64,000 bases of DNA from Phycisphaeraceae bacterium (GTDB lineage Bacteria; Planctomycetota; Phycisphaerae; Phycisphaerales; Phycisphaeraceae). The stretch lies in contig JANQFR010000075.1 of NCBI GenBank assembly GCA_028277745.1, forward strand, positions 26,394 to 90,393, in the 5' to 3' direction. The position numbers were made by a program, and so were the translations under genes. Below, one piece after another: positions 31,951 to 41,014 of this stretch; the stretch's first letter is position 1, and every line of letters starts with the position of its first letter. The notes below the pieces were generated by a model. It saw nothing but the letters and a program-made list of their open reading frames with translations, was not told where the DNA came from and made no database searches.

Positions 31951-32697
31951 TTATTCGGCTGTATCAGCGGTTTCAAACACCACAAGGATGGCGTCCAAAT
32001 CTCCCAAACCGCCCGTGCCATTCACCGTAAATTGCTCATCGCGATTATCGAATGAACGGCCGTGACCGTCATAGAACAATGTGTTGGCGACATCCCCGTT
32101 GTGATTAGAACGGCTCTGTTCGGGTGCGGCCGCTAAGTCATAATGCTGATCGATGACTAAAGCCGTAAGACGATCGTCATTACGATTTAAGCCTAAATCA
32201 TCTAAGTTAAATTGCGGTTCAGGCGTTGATGGCGAAGGGAAAGTGAAGCCTGAACCATGTCGGTAGTAGTAGCTAGTAACAGAGCGGTCAGTGCCATCTG
32301 TGAAATGGGCCAGTTCCTCTTCAACATCAACGTTGTCTGCACCGGGACAGAACAACACTTCGGGCACATCACTCAAATACGGATCAATCATAAGTCCAAG
32401 CCCATATGGCTGACTCCCAGGGAGGGAAATAAAGCTAGTCACTTGACCATCAATGACAACAAAACTCAGGTTATTCGCGGTCGCCGCATCCATATACGGG
32501 ATCGACCGATCAAAATCATTCGCGTAGGCGTGGATCGCGATGCCCATCTGGCGCTGGTTGCTGAGGCAGACGGCCTGGCGGGCGGTCGCGCGGGCGGCGC
32601 CGAGCGCCGGCAGCAGGATCCCGATGAGAAGCGCGATGATCGCGATCACCACGAGCAGTTCGATCAACGTGAACGCGGCCCGGCGTGAGCAGTTCAT
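31951..32697 (-). CDS. Type II secretion-like pseudopilin (H-x9-DG type)
   Basis: 248 residues from ATG 32697 ([20 protein letters not shown]). The prepilin peptidase site and hydrophobic helix are textbook ([10 protein letters not shown], then [20 protein letters not shown]). Cys and [17 protein letters not shown] follow, as in the planctomycete DUF1559-like pseudopilins. Near the end is [17 protein letters not shown], an H-x9-DG-type motif. The 5' ~150 bases are GC-rich like the neighbours, but the body (31940-32540) is clearly AT-richer, suggesting a separately acquired or diversifying region. The gene is divergent from the propeller operon. Planctomycetes carry many such genes; the substrate is unknown. 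Confidence 0.88.
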   Translation of the reverse strand: MNCSRRAAFTLIELLVVIAIIALLIGILLPALGAARATARQAVCLSNQRQMGIAIHAYANDFDRSIPYMDAATANNLSFVVIDGQVTSFISLPGSQPYGLGLMIDPYLSDVPEVLFCPGADNVDVEEELAHFTDGTDRSVTSYYYRHGSGFTFPSPSTPEPQFNLDDLGLNRNDDRLTALVIDQHYDLAAAPEQSRSNHNGDVANTLFYDGHGRSFDNRDEQFTVNGTGGLGDLDAILVVFETADTAE

Positions 32698-32744
32698 CAG
32701 GTTCAGATCTCCCAGTGACGCGGCGTCCGTAAAATTGCCCACGG

Positions 32745-32750
32745 ATTATA
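32745..32750 (-). promoter_or_regulatory. -10 box TATAAT of pseudopilin gene
   Basis: Perfect TATAAT on the minus strand, 47 bases before the ATG at 32697. This placement argues against the alternative start at 32742, which would lie almost on the promoter. Confidence 0.5.
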
Positions 32751-32779
32751 GCCCCGGCGTCTCCCCCGAGCGGGCGTGC

Positions 32780-32785
32780 TACAAT
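32780..32785 (+). promoter_or_regulatory. -10-like TACAAT of the 21-kb operon
   Basis: TACAAT 35 bases before the ATG of propeller 3, with GAGGAAAGG between them. It is back to back with the pseudopilin promoter. Confidence 0.45.
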
Positions 32786-32820
32786 ACGGCCTTAAATCCT
32801 CGACGAGGAAAGGTGACGCC

Positions 32821-35148
32821 ATGTGGGATCGTGCGTGGGTGCTGGCCGGCTTTGCCCTCTCGATTTGCCTGACCGGGACGGCGGAAGCTCAGCGTGTGGT
32901 CGAGACGGGCTGGCTCGAGTGGCGCGGCCCGCAGCAGGACGGGACCTCCACCGAGACCGGACTGCCCGATCGATGGGAAGCCGGCGGCGATCACGACCTC
33001 TGGTCGATCGACCTGCCCGGGCGGGGCACGCCCGTTATCGCCCGTTACACCGACGGCGACCGCCTGTTCGTGGTCGGCTACCGCGGCGAAGAGGCTGAGC
33101 TGAAAGAAGTCCTCGTCTGCGTCGACCCGAAATCCGGCGAAATGCTCTGGGAGCGCGGCTTCGCCGACTTCATCTCCGACATCATCTACAACCGATACGC
33201 CATCGGCGCCCCGTCGGTCGATCCCGAGACCGGCAACGTGTACCTGCACACCAGCCCCGGCCTGGTGGTCTGCTTCGACCGTGACGGCGGCGAGTTGTGG
33301 CGCGTGTCGATGATGGAGGAGTACGGCCGGATCACGTTCCCCAACGGCCGGACCGGGTCGCCGATCCTCGAAGGCGACCTGGTGATCATCAACGCCATCA
33401 CCTCGAACTGGGGGCGCGAAGGGCCGGCCCGCAACCGGTTCTACGCCTTCGACAAGAACACCGGCCGGCTGGTCTGGTCGAGCACGCCCGGCGTCGGGCC
33501 GCCGTACCTGAAGGACAGCTCGTTCTCGACGCCGATCTTCGAGATGCGCGACGGCCGGCGCATGTTCTACGCCGGCACGGGGTGCGGCAACATCGTGGCG
33601 GTGAACGCCCTGAACGGCCGGCCGCTGTGGCGTTATCAGTTTGCGCTGGGGGGTGTGAACTCGTCGCCGGTGATCTATCGAAGACCGGCCGGCGATCTGC
33701 TGATCGAGGTGCACGGCAAGGAGAATGTGGGCGACACCGGCCGGGGGCAGATGGTGGCGATCAAGCTCGACGATGCGATGAAGGCCGCGGCCGACGCCGA
33801 CGCAAGCCCCGCGGTGCTGGACGACTCGGTCGTGGCGTGGCGGAACGACGATGTGAGCATGTTCACCAGTTCGCCGACGCTGGTGGGCGACCGGGTGTAT
33901 CAATGCACGATCGACGGGCGCCTGGTCTGCATCGACGCCGACACCGGCAAGACGCTCTGGGTGAAGAAGCTGGGCGTCGATCAGTTGCACGCTTCGCCGG
34001 TGTACGCCGACGGCAAGCTCTATGTGCCGATGTGGCATGACGGGCTGGTGATCCTCAAGCCGGGTGATGACGGCGCTGAAATCCTGCAGCGGATCGAACT
34101 CGACGGGTTGTGCATCGGTTCGCCCGCGGTGTGGAACGGGACGGTGTTTGTCCACACCACCAAGAAGCTCTACGCGATCGGCACGGGCAGCGACGGCGAC
34201 CCGCCGGCGAGCTGGCCCGAGCCGGGGCGGAACGGCGGCGAAGCGGGCGACCTCGCGGCGCTGCGGGCGCTGCCCGCGGAGGTGCTGCTGCGGCCGGGCG
34301 AATCCGTGTCGTTCGAGGTCGAGGGCGTCTCCGCCACGGGCCGACCGGTCACGGACGATGTCGCCGCAACGTGGAGCAGCTTCGTTCCCCCGAACGCGAG
34401 GGTGAAGAGCCGGATGGACGCCTCGTTCCGCGACGGTCAACTGACTGCGTCGGATGAGTCGGCGCCGTCGGCGGGGGCGTTCAAGGCGGAAGCGGGCGAC
34501 GTATCGGGAACCATCCGAGGCCGCGTGCTTCCCTCGCCGCCTTATGAAGAGGATTTCGGGTCCATCGAACTGACCGAAACAAACCGGGCGGGGCAGGCGT
34601 TCGCCTACCCGCCCCTGCCGTGGATCGGGGCGAGGCTGAAATGGGAGATCCGCGAGGACCCGACCGACCCCGGCAACCAGGTGCTGGCCAAAACGCTCGA
34701 CCGGGTCCTGTTTCAGCGGTCGATGATCTTCACCGGCCACCCCGATGACCGGGATTACACGGTCCAGGCGGACATCATGAGTGACGGCAACCGGCGGATG
34801 ATGTCGGCCGGCGGGGTGATCGTCCAACGCTACATCGTCGCGCTGATCGGCAACGCGCAGGTGCTCGAGGTCAGCTCCAACCACGAACGGCTCAAGGTCT
34901 CGGTCCCCTTCCGGTGGAAGCCCAAGACGTGGTACACCCTCAAGGCGACGGTCGAGGCTCATGACGACGGCAGCGGCGTGGTCAAGGCCAAGGCGTGGGA
35001 GCGGGGTCAGCCCGAACCCGGATCGTGGACCATCGAAGTCCAGACGCCTAACATCCACCGCGAAGGCAGTCCGGGCCTCTTCGGCTTCTCACCCCAAAGC
35101 CGGCTTCCGGTTTACATTGATAACGTCAAGGTCACGCCCAATGAGTAA
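32821..35148 (+). CDS. Secreted PQQ-like propeller 3 with C-terminal sandwich domain
   Basis: 775 residues. The ATG at 32821 follows GAGGAAAGG; residues 1-23 are a signal peptide (cleavage near AEA-Q). The propeller (about 30-450) opens LEWRGPQQDGTSTETGLP and has blades such as VLVCVDPKSGEMLWERGF, FYAFDKNTGRLVWSSTPG and RLVCIDADTGKTLWVKKLG. After an Ig-like stretch (~475-560) the last ~200 residues resemble a concanavalin/LamG-like fold (YEEDFGSIEL, DYTVQADIMSDGNRRM, WYTLKATVEAHDDGSG, GLFGFSPQSRLPVYIDNVKV), as in DUF1080-type glycan-binding proteins. First gene of a 17-gene plus-strand run; its stop overlaps the next start. Confidence 0.87.
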   Translation: MWDRAWVLAGFALSICLTGTAEAQRVVETGWLEWRGPQQDGTSTETGLPDRWEAGGDHDLWSIDLPGRGTPVIARYTDGDRLFVVGYRGEEAELKEVLVCVDPKSGEMLWERGFADFISDIIYNRYAIGAPSVDPETGNVYLHTSPGLVVCFDRDGGELWRVSMMEEYGRITFPNGRTGSPILEGDLVIINAITSNWGREGPARNRFYAFDKNTGRLVWSSTPGVGPPYLKDSSFSTPIFEMRDGRRMFYAGTGCGNIVAVNALNGRPLWRYQFALGGVNSSPVIYRRPAGDLLIEVHGKENVGDTGRGQMVAIKLDDAMKAAADADASPAVLDDSVVAWRNDDVSMFTSSPTLVGDRVYQCTIDGRLVCIDADTGKTLWVKKLGVDQLHASPVYADGKLYVPMWHDGLVILKPGDDGAEILQRIELDGLCIGSPAVWNGTVFVHTTKKLYAIGTGSDGDPPASWPEPGRNGGEAGDLAALRALPAEVLLRPGESVSFEVEGVSATGRPVTDDVAATWSSFVPPNARVKSRMDASFRDGQLTASDESAPSAGAFKAEAGDVSGTIRGRVLPSPPYEEDFGSIELTETNRAGQAFAYPPLPWIGARLKWEIREDPTDPGNQVLAKTLDRVLFQRSMIFTGHPDDRDYTVQADIMSDGNRRMMSAGGVIVQRYIVALIGNAQVLEVSSNHERLKVSVPFRWKPKTWYTLKATVEAHDDGSGVVKAKAWERGQPEPGSWTIEVQTPNIHREGSPGLFGFSPQSRLPVYIDNVKVTPNE

Positions 35149-36700
35149 GACACCCCTGGTTCTTCCGTGCCTGCTGGCAGGTTGCGGGCTGCTCGCGGAC
35201 GGGCTGTCGGCCGTCGCCGCCGACTGGCCGATGTGGGGCCGAACGCCCAGCCGGAATATGGTCGCCCCGGACGCCGGCCCGATCGCGGTCGACTTTGAGC
35301 CCGGCCATATCGTCGGGCGGGGCGATCAGATCGATCCGACGACCACCAAGGGCGTCAGGTGGATTGCCAAGCTCGGCAGCCAGACCTACGGCAACCCGAC
35401 GATCGCGAACGGCAAGGTCTACGTCGGCACCAACAACGGATCGCCGCGCGACCCCAAGTACAAGGGCGACCGATCCGCGTTGTACTGCCTGGATGAAAAG
35501 ACGGGCGAGCTGATCTGGCAGCTCAACGTGCCCAAGCTCGGCGCCGGCAAGGTCAGCGACTGGGAGTTCCTGGGCATCTGCTCGTCGGCGGCGGTCGACG
35601 GCGACCGGGTCTACATCGTGACCAACCTCTGCGACGTGGTCTGCCTCGACGCCGAGGGGATGCGCAACGGCAATCAAGGCATGCAGGAGGAGGGCGCGTA
35701 CCTCGCGGGCGCGGGCCGGCCGCCGATCGAGTTGGGTGAGACCGACGCCGACATCCTCTGGCGGTACGACATGCGGGAGGAGTTGGGCATCTTCCCGCAC
35801 AACGTGACCAGCACGTCGCCACTGGTGGTGGGGGATATGGTGTACGTGGCGACGAGCAACGGGGTGGACTGGTCGCACATCAATATCCCCAGCCCGCTGG
35901 CGCCGGCGATGATCGCGCTGAACAAGCACACCGGCGAGCTGGCCGGCGAGGAAGGCGCAGGGATCAGCCAGCGGGTGATGCACTGCAACTGGTCGAGCCC
36001 GTCCTACGTCGAATCCGAAGGCCGGCCGATGGTGATCTTCGGGGCCGGCGATGGCTACACCTACGGCTTCGGCGTGGAGCCGAAGCCCGATGAGGACGGC
36101 TTCCTGATCCTCCCCGAGTTGTGGCGGGTCGACTGCAATCCCCCCGAATACCGCTTCGACGCGGACGGCAACCCGATCAAGTACGCCACCGCGCCCGGGC
36201 CGAGTGAAATCATCTCCACCCCCGTCATCTACGATGACAAGGTGTACATCAGCATCGGCCAGGACCCCGAACACGGCGAAGGGGTCGGGGCGCTCACCTG
36301 CATCGACCCAAACCAGACCGGCGACGTGACCGACTCGGCGATCATCTGGCAGTTCAAGGGGGTCGACCGATCGATCTCCACCGCGTCGGTGCACGACGGG
36401 CTGGTTTACGTGGCGGACTACTCCGGCAACGTGCACTGCCTCGACGCCGAGACGGGCGAACTGTACTGGACGCACGACACGCTGGCGCACATCTGGGGGT
36501 CGACGCTGGTCGCCGACGGCAAGGTGTTCATCGGCAATGAGGACGGTTTCCTCACGATCCTGAAAACGGGCAAGGAGATGGAAGTCCTCGCGGAGATCGA
36601 GTTCAACGCGCCGATCTACGCCTCACCGGTCTACGCCAACGGCGTGCTCTACATCGCGACGCAGACCCACCTGTTCGCGATCGGCCCCGAAGCTGACTGA
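35141..36700 (+). CDS. PQQ-like beta-propeller lipoprotein 4
   Basis: 519 residues. The ATG at 35141 overlaps the previous stop by 8 bases (ATGAGTAA). The N-terminus LPCLLAGCGLLADG has a lipobox (LLAGC, Cys ~15), so the protein is probably lipid-anchored, although a standard signal cleavage at AVAA-D is also possible. The mature part starts DWPMWGRTPSRNMVAPD, then blades ALYCLDEKTGELIWQLNVP, VVCLDAEGMRNGNQG, ALTCIDPNQTG and VHCLDAETGELYWTHDT. It keeps more PQQ-dehydrogenase-like spacing than its neighbours but no recognisable catalytic Asp/Ca site could be confirmed. Six bases separate it from the next gene. Confidence 0.87.
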   Translation: MSKTPLVLPCLLAGCGLLADGLSAVAADWPMWGRTPSRNMVAPDAGPIAVDFEPGHIVGRGDQIDPTTTKGVRWIAKLGSQTYGNPTIANGKVYVGTNNGSPRDPKYKGDRSALYCLDEKTGELIWQLNVPKLGAGKVSDWEFLGICSSAAVDGDRVYIVTNLCDVVCLDAEGMRNGNQGMQEEGAYLAGAGRPPIELGETDADILWRYDMREELGIFPHNVTSTSPLVVGDMVYVATSNGVDWSHINIPSPLAPAMIALNKHTGELAGEEGAGISQRVMHCNWSSPSYVESEGRPMVIFGAGDGYTYGFGVEPKPDEDGFLILPELWRVDCNPPEYRFDADGNPIKYATAPGPSEIISTPVIYDDKVYISIGQDPEHGEGVGALTCIDPNQTGDVTDSAIIWQFKGVDRSISTASVHDGLVYVADYSGNVHCLDAETGELYWTHDTLAHIWGSTLVADGKVFIGNEDGFLTILKTGKEMEVLAEIEFNAPIYASPVYANGVLYIATQTHLFAIGPEAD

Positions 36701-36706
36701 TCCGTC

Positions 36707-36967
36707 ATGAGAACCGTCGTCTGGCTCCTTGTCGCGCTGCTCTTCGTCCTGCATCAAGACTTCTGGTACTGGGACGATCGGACATTGCTTTTCGGCTTCC
36801 TGCCCATCGGGCTGGCGTACCACATCGGCTTCTCGATCGCGGCGGCGGGGGTGTGGGCGCTGGCGGTGAAATTCGCATGGCCGGACACGGTGGAAGCCTG
36901 GGCCGAGCAAGAGGGCGACGCGGATGGTCCTGAAGCGGCGGGCGGAGCCGGGGAGCGGGCCGGATGA
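36707..36967 (+). CDS. DUF3311-type small membrane protein
   Basis: 86 residues with two TM helices (VVWLLVALLFVLHQDFWYW and FGFLPIGLAYHIGFSIAAAGVWAL) joined by a short loop holding W-x-W-D-D, then an acidic tail (EEQEGDADGPEAAGG-like). Small proteins of this kind are encoded directly before SSS-family symporters, much as YhdT precedes PanF in E. coli, and probably assist or form a subunit of the transporter. The stop overlaps the symporter start by 4 bases (ATGA), consistent with coupled translation. Confidence 0.82.
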   Translation: MRTVVWLLVALLFVLHQDFWYWDDRTLLFGFLPIGLAYHIGFSIAAAGVWALAVKFAWPDTVEAWAEQEGDADGPEAAGGAGERAG

Positions 36968-38514
36968 GTTTGATCCCGCTGTACGTCGTCGGGGCGTACC
37001 TCTTTCTGCTGCTGATTCTGGGCGTCATCTGCAGCCGGTTCTTCCGGGGCACGAGCAGCGATTATTTCGTGGCGTCGCGCAGCATCGGGCCGTTCGTGCT
37101 GTTGATGAGCGTGTTCGGGACGACGATGACGGCGTTCGCGCTGGTCGGCTCGACGGGCAAGGCGTACGCCGACGGGATCGGCACGTACGGCCTGATGGCG
37201 AGCTGGTCCGGGCTGATCCACTCGGCGGTGTTCTTCCTGGTCGGCATCAAGCTGTGGGCGGTCGGCAAGCGATACGGTTACGTCACCCAGTGCCAGTACT
37301 TCCGCGCCCGGTTTGAATCGAGCAAACTCGGTTACCTGCTGTTCCCCATCCTGGTCGGGCTGGTGGTGCCGTATCTGCTGATCGGGGTCCTGGGCGCCGG
37401 CGCGGTGGTGTCGGGGGTCACACGGGGGATGTTCCCCGACACGTTTGAGAACGGCGCCGTGCCCGCCTGGCTGACCGGCGCGGCGGTGTGCGCGGTGGTG
37501 CTGTTGTATGTGTTCCTCAGCGGCGTGCGCGGCGCGGCGTGGGCCAACACGTTCCAGACGCTCGTTTTCATGACGACCGGCATCATCGCGTTCGTGCTGG
37601 TCGCCCGGGCGCTGGGCGGCCTGGCGGCGGCGAGCGAGGCCGTCGCCGCCAACGACCCCAACAAGCTCGCCCGCCAACACGAGATCGGGAAGATCCAGTT
37701 CTTCACGTACTGCTTCATCCCGCTCTCGGTCGGTATGTTCCCCCACCTGTTCCAGAACTGGCTGACCGCCCGCTCGGCCAAGGCGTTCCGCCTGACCGTG
37801 ATCGCCCACCCCGTGTTCATCATGGTGGTCTGGGTGCCGTGCATCCTCATCGGCATCTGGGCGGCGGGCATGCCGCTGGGCGTGCCCGAGGAGAGACAGA
37901 ACACGGTGCTGGGGGCGATGGTCGGCCGGCTGCTGCAGGACCCCTGGCTCATGGGGCTGCTGACGGCCGGCATCCTCGCGGCGATCATGAGCTCGCTCGA
38001 CTCGCAGTTCATGTGCGTCGGCACGATGTTCACCAACGACATCGTGGTCCATGCGGTGGGTGAAGACCGGTTCAGCGACAAGCAGAAGCTGTGGATCGGC
38101 CGGGGCTTTGTCATCGGGGTGGTGGCGGTCACTTACGTGATTTCGCTGTTCGCCGCCGGGCGGGCGATCTTCCCCCTGGCGGTGTGGTGTTTCAGCGGGT
38201 TCGGGGCGCTGTTCCCGGTGGTGTTTGCGGCGGTATACTGGCGCCGGGCCACCAAGGCGGGGATCTACGCGGCGGTGATCGTCACGGCCGTGGTGTGGTT
38301 CGTGCTGTTCCGGATGTCGGGTTACGGCGGAGAGATGCTGCTGTTCACCGAATGGCTGAGCACGGATGATCAACATGACGGGCTCATGCCGGTGGCGGTG
38401 ATGTTCACGGCGTGTCTGGCGATCCTCGTCCTGGTGTCCCTGGCGACCTCGCCGCCGAGCGCGGCTACGATTCAACGTTTCTTCCCCAAGGCATTGAAAG
38501 GCATGCCGACTTGA
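36964..38514 (+). CDS. Sodium:solute symporter (SSS family)
   Basis: 516 residues with about thirteen TM helices in the LeuT-like SSS fold. Recognisable pieces are SSDYFVASRSIGPFVLLMSV, TTMTAFALVGSTGKAYADG, KLWAVGKRYGYVTQCQYF and the Na2-region helix ILAAIMSSLDSQFMCVGTMF (SSLDS motif), followed by FTNDIVVHAVG. It would import an organic solute with Na+. Substrates in the family include pantothenate, acetate, sugars and nucleosides; none can be assigned. Within the operon it may supply a precursor or recover a product. Its TGA overlaps the TTG start of the next gene. Confidence 0.93.
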   Translation: MSLIPLYVVGAYLFLLLILGVICSRFFRGTSSDYFVASRSIGPFVLLMSVFGTTMTAFALVGSTGKAYADGIGTYGLMASWSGLIHSAVFFLVGIKLWAVGKRYGYVTQCQYFRARFESSKLGYLLFPILVGLVVPYLLIGVLGAGAVVSGVTRGMFPDTFENGAVPAWLTGAAVCAVVLLYVFLSGVRGAAWANTFQTLVFMTTGIIAFVLVARALGGLAAASEAVAANDPNKLARQHEIGKIQFFTYCFIPLSVGMFPHLFQNWLTARSAKAFRLTVIAHPVFIMVVWVPCILIGIWAAGMPLGVPEERQNTVLGAMVGRLLQDPWLMGLLTAGILAAIMSSLDSQFMCVGTMFTNDIVVHAVGEDRFSDKQKLWIGRGFVIGVVAVTYVISLFAAGRAIFPLAVWCFSGFGALFPVVFAAVYWRRATKAGIYAAVIVTAVVWFVLFRMSGYGGEMLLFTEWLSTDDQHDGLMPVAVMFTACLAILVLVSLATSPPSAATIQRFFPKALKGMPT

Positions 38515-39596
38515 TCGCCACGCAAGACCAGGTTGCCCAAGCCGCCGCCGCACGAGACGCCCATGTGCGGGAGATGGTCGCGTGGCACTTCTCACCCGAG
38601 ACCGGCACGCCGTTCTGGCTGGACTGGGCTGACGCCGAAGGGATCAACGTGCCGGACGCGGTGCGGGGGTTTGACGGTCTGGCGATCCTGCCTCGGTTTG
38701 AGGACGAATGGCTGCGCCGTGAACCGCATGAGCGGTGGGTCCCGCGCGCCTATCGGGATCGGCCGTTCAAAATCTTCGAAACCGGCGGCACGACCGGCAT
38801 GCCCAAGCAGCGGCTGAGTTGGGACGACCACCTCACGGATTACTCGGAGTTCAGTGAGCGGATCGACGAGTTCTTCCCGGGCCGGTTCCCCCGCGGCGCG
38901 GCGTGGCTGATGCTCGGGCCGACCGGGCCGCGACGGCTGCGGCTGGCGATCGAACACCTGGCGAACGTCCGCGGCGGGCCGTGCTATTTCATCGACCTTG
39001 ACCCGCGGTTCGTGAAGAAAGCGATCACGGACGGAGAGCCGCGCATCGCCAAAGCCTACATGCAGCACGTCATCGACCAAGCGGTCACGATCCTCAAGCA
39101 CCGGGAGATCGGCTGCCTGTTCACCACCCCGAGGTTGCTGGAGGCGCTGGGCGAGCGCATCAGCGTTACCGGAGCGGGGATCACCGGCGTCTTCTGCGGC
39201 GGCACCTCGATGACCCCGCAGGTCATCCGTTTCCTGTACGAGGAAGTGCTCGAGGAGAAGGCAGCCCTCGCGGCGACCTACGGCAACACGCTGATGGGCC
39301 TGGCCATTGCTCAGCCGGTGTCGTCTGAAAACGGCTATCGCCTCACCTATCACGCCCCCGAGCCGCGAGCGGTCCTGCGGGTGGTGAACCCGGACGAGCC
39401 GGACCGCGTCGTGGATTACGGCCAATGGGGCCGGGTGGAGCTGACCACGCTGACGCGCGAGTTCTTCATGCCGCGGTTCCTCGAACGGGACGAAGCGATC
39501 CGCCGCGAGCCGTTCGACGCCCTGCCGTGGGACGGCGTCGGCGACGTGCGGCCGTTGGGGTCCGAAACCAAGAAGACCGTGGAAGGCGTCTACTGA
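38511..39596 (+). CDS. EhpF/LuxE-like adenylate-forming enzyme
   Basis: 361 residues from TTG 38511, overlapping the symporter stop (TTGA) with GAAAGG upstream. It is an ANL-superfamily protein without the usual ~100-residue mobile C-terminal domain, as in phenazine EhpF and in LuxE. The nucleotide-binding loop is FETGGTTGMPKQRLSW (about residues 86-101). Later motifs are CGGTSMTPQVIRFL, AATYGNTLMGLA (acidic/Tyr motif A5 region) and DYGQWGRVELTTLTREFFMP (A7/A8 region). EhpF activates an aromatic carboxylate for reduction by a partner aldehyde dehydrogenase; the next gene encodes such a partner. The substrate is inferred to be an aryl acid. Confidence 0.72.
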   Translation: MIATQDQVAQAAAARDAHVREMVAWHFSPETGTPFWLDWADAEGINVPDAVRGFDGLAILPRFEDEWLRREPHERWVPRAYRDRPFKIFETGGTTGMPKQRLSWDDHLTDYSEFSERIDEFFPGRFPRGAAWLMLGPTGPRRLRLAIEHLANVRGGPCYFIDLDPRFVKKAITDGEPRIAKAYMQHVIDQAVTILKHREIGCLFTTPRLLEALGERISVTGAGITGVFCGGTSMTPQVIRFLYEEVLEEKAALAATYGNTLMGLAIAQPVSSENGYRLTYHAPEPRAVLRVVNPDEPDRVVDYGQWGRVELTTLTREFFMPRFLERDEAIRREPFDALPWDGVGDVRPLGSETKKTVEGVY

Positions 39597-41011
39597 TGGT
39601 GTACGACATCCCTGTCCTGCGTCTCGGCGAAGCGTATCCGAGCCTCGACACCCTCCCGGTGGTCGACCCCCGGACCGGCGACACGCTGGCGTTGGTCAGC
39701 CAGGCGAACAACGGGCTGGTGCGGCGCGATGTCCTCAAGGCGCGGGAGGCGAAAGCGGCGTTGAACGCATGCTCCTGCGCTCAATTGATCGAAGTCTGCC
39801 GCGACGCGGGCGAATTGTTTCTGTCGGCGACGCTTGATGGGATGTCGGCGGACGGTTACGTGCAACTGCTCTCGCGCACCAGCGGCCTGCCGCACGTCAT
39901 GGTCCGTCGGAACATGGCGAAGATCCACACCGTGCTGACCGGGATGGAAGGCGTCCTGCGGGGCTTGACGCGCGGGCTGGACCTTTCGACGCTCGATAAC
40001 GGGGTTGGCGAGCAGGCGGGCGTGCCGGTCAGCTACGCGGCGATGACCGATGCATTGGGCGTGGTGCTGCCGAGCAACTCGCCGGGCGTGAATTCGATCT
40101 GGCTGCCCGCGATCGCGCTCAAGACACCGGTGATCGTCAAGCCTGGCCGGGAGGAGCCGTGGACGCCGCTGCGTCTGATCCATGCTTTTCTCCAGGCGGG
40201 CTGCCCGCGCGAAGCATTCGGCTTTTACCCCACCGACCATGAGGGGGCCGACAGCATCCTCACCCTGTGCGGCCGGGGCATCGTGTTCGGCGACGACAAG
40301 ACCACTTCGCGTTACGCCGACAATCCGGGCGTCGAAACGCACGGGACCGGGCGCAGCAAAATCATCCTGGCGGACGACGTGGCGGACCATTGGCGAGATT
40401 ACCTGGACGTCATGCTGGCGTCGATCCTCGACAACGGCGGGCGGAGTTGCATCAACTGCTCCTGCGTCCTCACGCCCAGACACGCCGACGCGATCGCCGA
40501 GGCCCTGGCCGAGCGGCTGGACAAGGTTAACCCGAGGACCCCGGACGATCCCGATGCCCGGCTGAGCGCGTTCGCCAACCCGATGTTCGCTGAATGGATC
40601 GACGAAATGATCCGCGAAGGACTACAGGCGCCCGGCGCAAGACGGCTCACGCGCCCGGACCGCCTCGTCGTTCGTGACGGCCGGCACTACCTGCTCCCGA
40701 CCATCGTCCGCTGCGAATCACTTGACCACCCCTTGGCCAACACCGAGTTTCTGTTTCCTTACGCCAGCGTCATCGAGGCGCCGATCGATCAAGCGATCGA
40801 CCAGATCGGCCCCACCCTCGCGGCCACCGTGCTCACCCATGACCCGGCTCTCCAGCAGCGGGCGATCGGCCACCCGCATATCGACCGGCTGAACCTCGGC
40901 CCGGTCCCGACCAGCCGGGTGGAGTGGGACCAGCCGCACGAGGGGAACCTGTTCGAATTCCTCTATCGCCGCCGAGCGATTCAGAGGGCCGAATCGGTCG
41001 GGATGAGCTGA
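39596..41011 (+). CDS. Aldehyde dehydrogenase-family reductase (EhpG/LuxC-like)
   Basis: 471 residues from ATG 39596, overlapping the previous TGA (TGATG). It has the Rossmann/catalytic core of the ALDH superfamily: GVVLPSNSPGVNSIWLPAIA (cofactor region), KTPVIVKPGREEPWTPLRL, and the catalytic Cys region NGGRSCINCSCVLTP, where one of three closely spaced cysteines is the nucleophile. The N-terminal part (LSRTSGLPHVMVRRNMAKI) differs from typical catabolic ALDHs and is like the acyl-reducing LuxC/EhpG group. Paired with the adenylating enzyme, it probably reduces an activated acid to the aldehyde using NAD(P)H. Confidence 0.82.
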   Translation: MVYDIPVLRLGEAYPSLDTLPVVDPRTGDTLALVSQANNGLVRRDVLKAREAKAALNACSCAQLIEVCRDAGELFLSATLDGMSADGYVQLLSRTSGLPHVMVRRNMAKIHTVLTGMEGVLRGLTRGLDLSTLDNGVGEQAGVPVSYAAMTDALGVVLPSNSPGVNSIWLPAIALKTPVIVKPGREEPWTPLRLIHAFLQAGCPREAFGFYPTDHEGADSILTLCGRGIVFGDDKTTSRYADNPGVETHGTGRSKIILADDVADHWRDYLDVMLASILDNGGRSCINCSCVLTPRHADAIAEALAERLDKVNPRTPDDPDARLSAFANPMFAEWIDEMIREGLQAPGARRLTRPDRLVVRDGRHYLLPTIVRCESLDHPLANTEFLFPYASVIEAPIDQAIDQIGPTLAATVLTHDPALQQRAIGHPHIDRLNLGPVPTSRVEWDQPHEGNLFEFLYRRRAIQRAESVGMS

Positions 41012-41014
41012 ACC

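Noticed and set aside
32779..35058. A 759-codon open frame on the minus strand across propeller 3
   Set aside because: It is rich in Arg/His/Val/Asp without any family pattern, lies wholly opposite a gene with clear propeller blades, and is explained by high GC in the third codon position.
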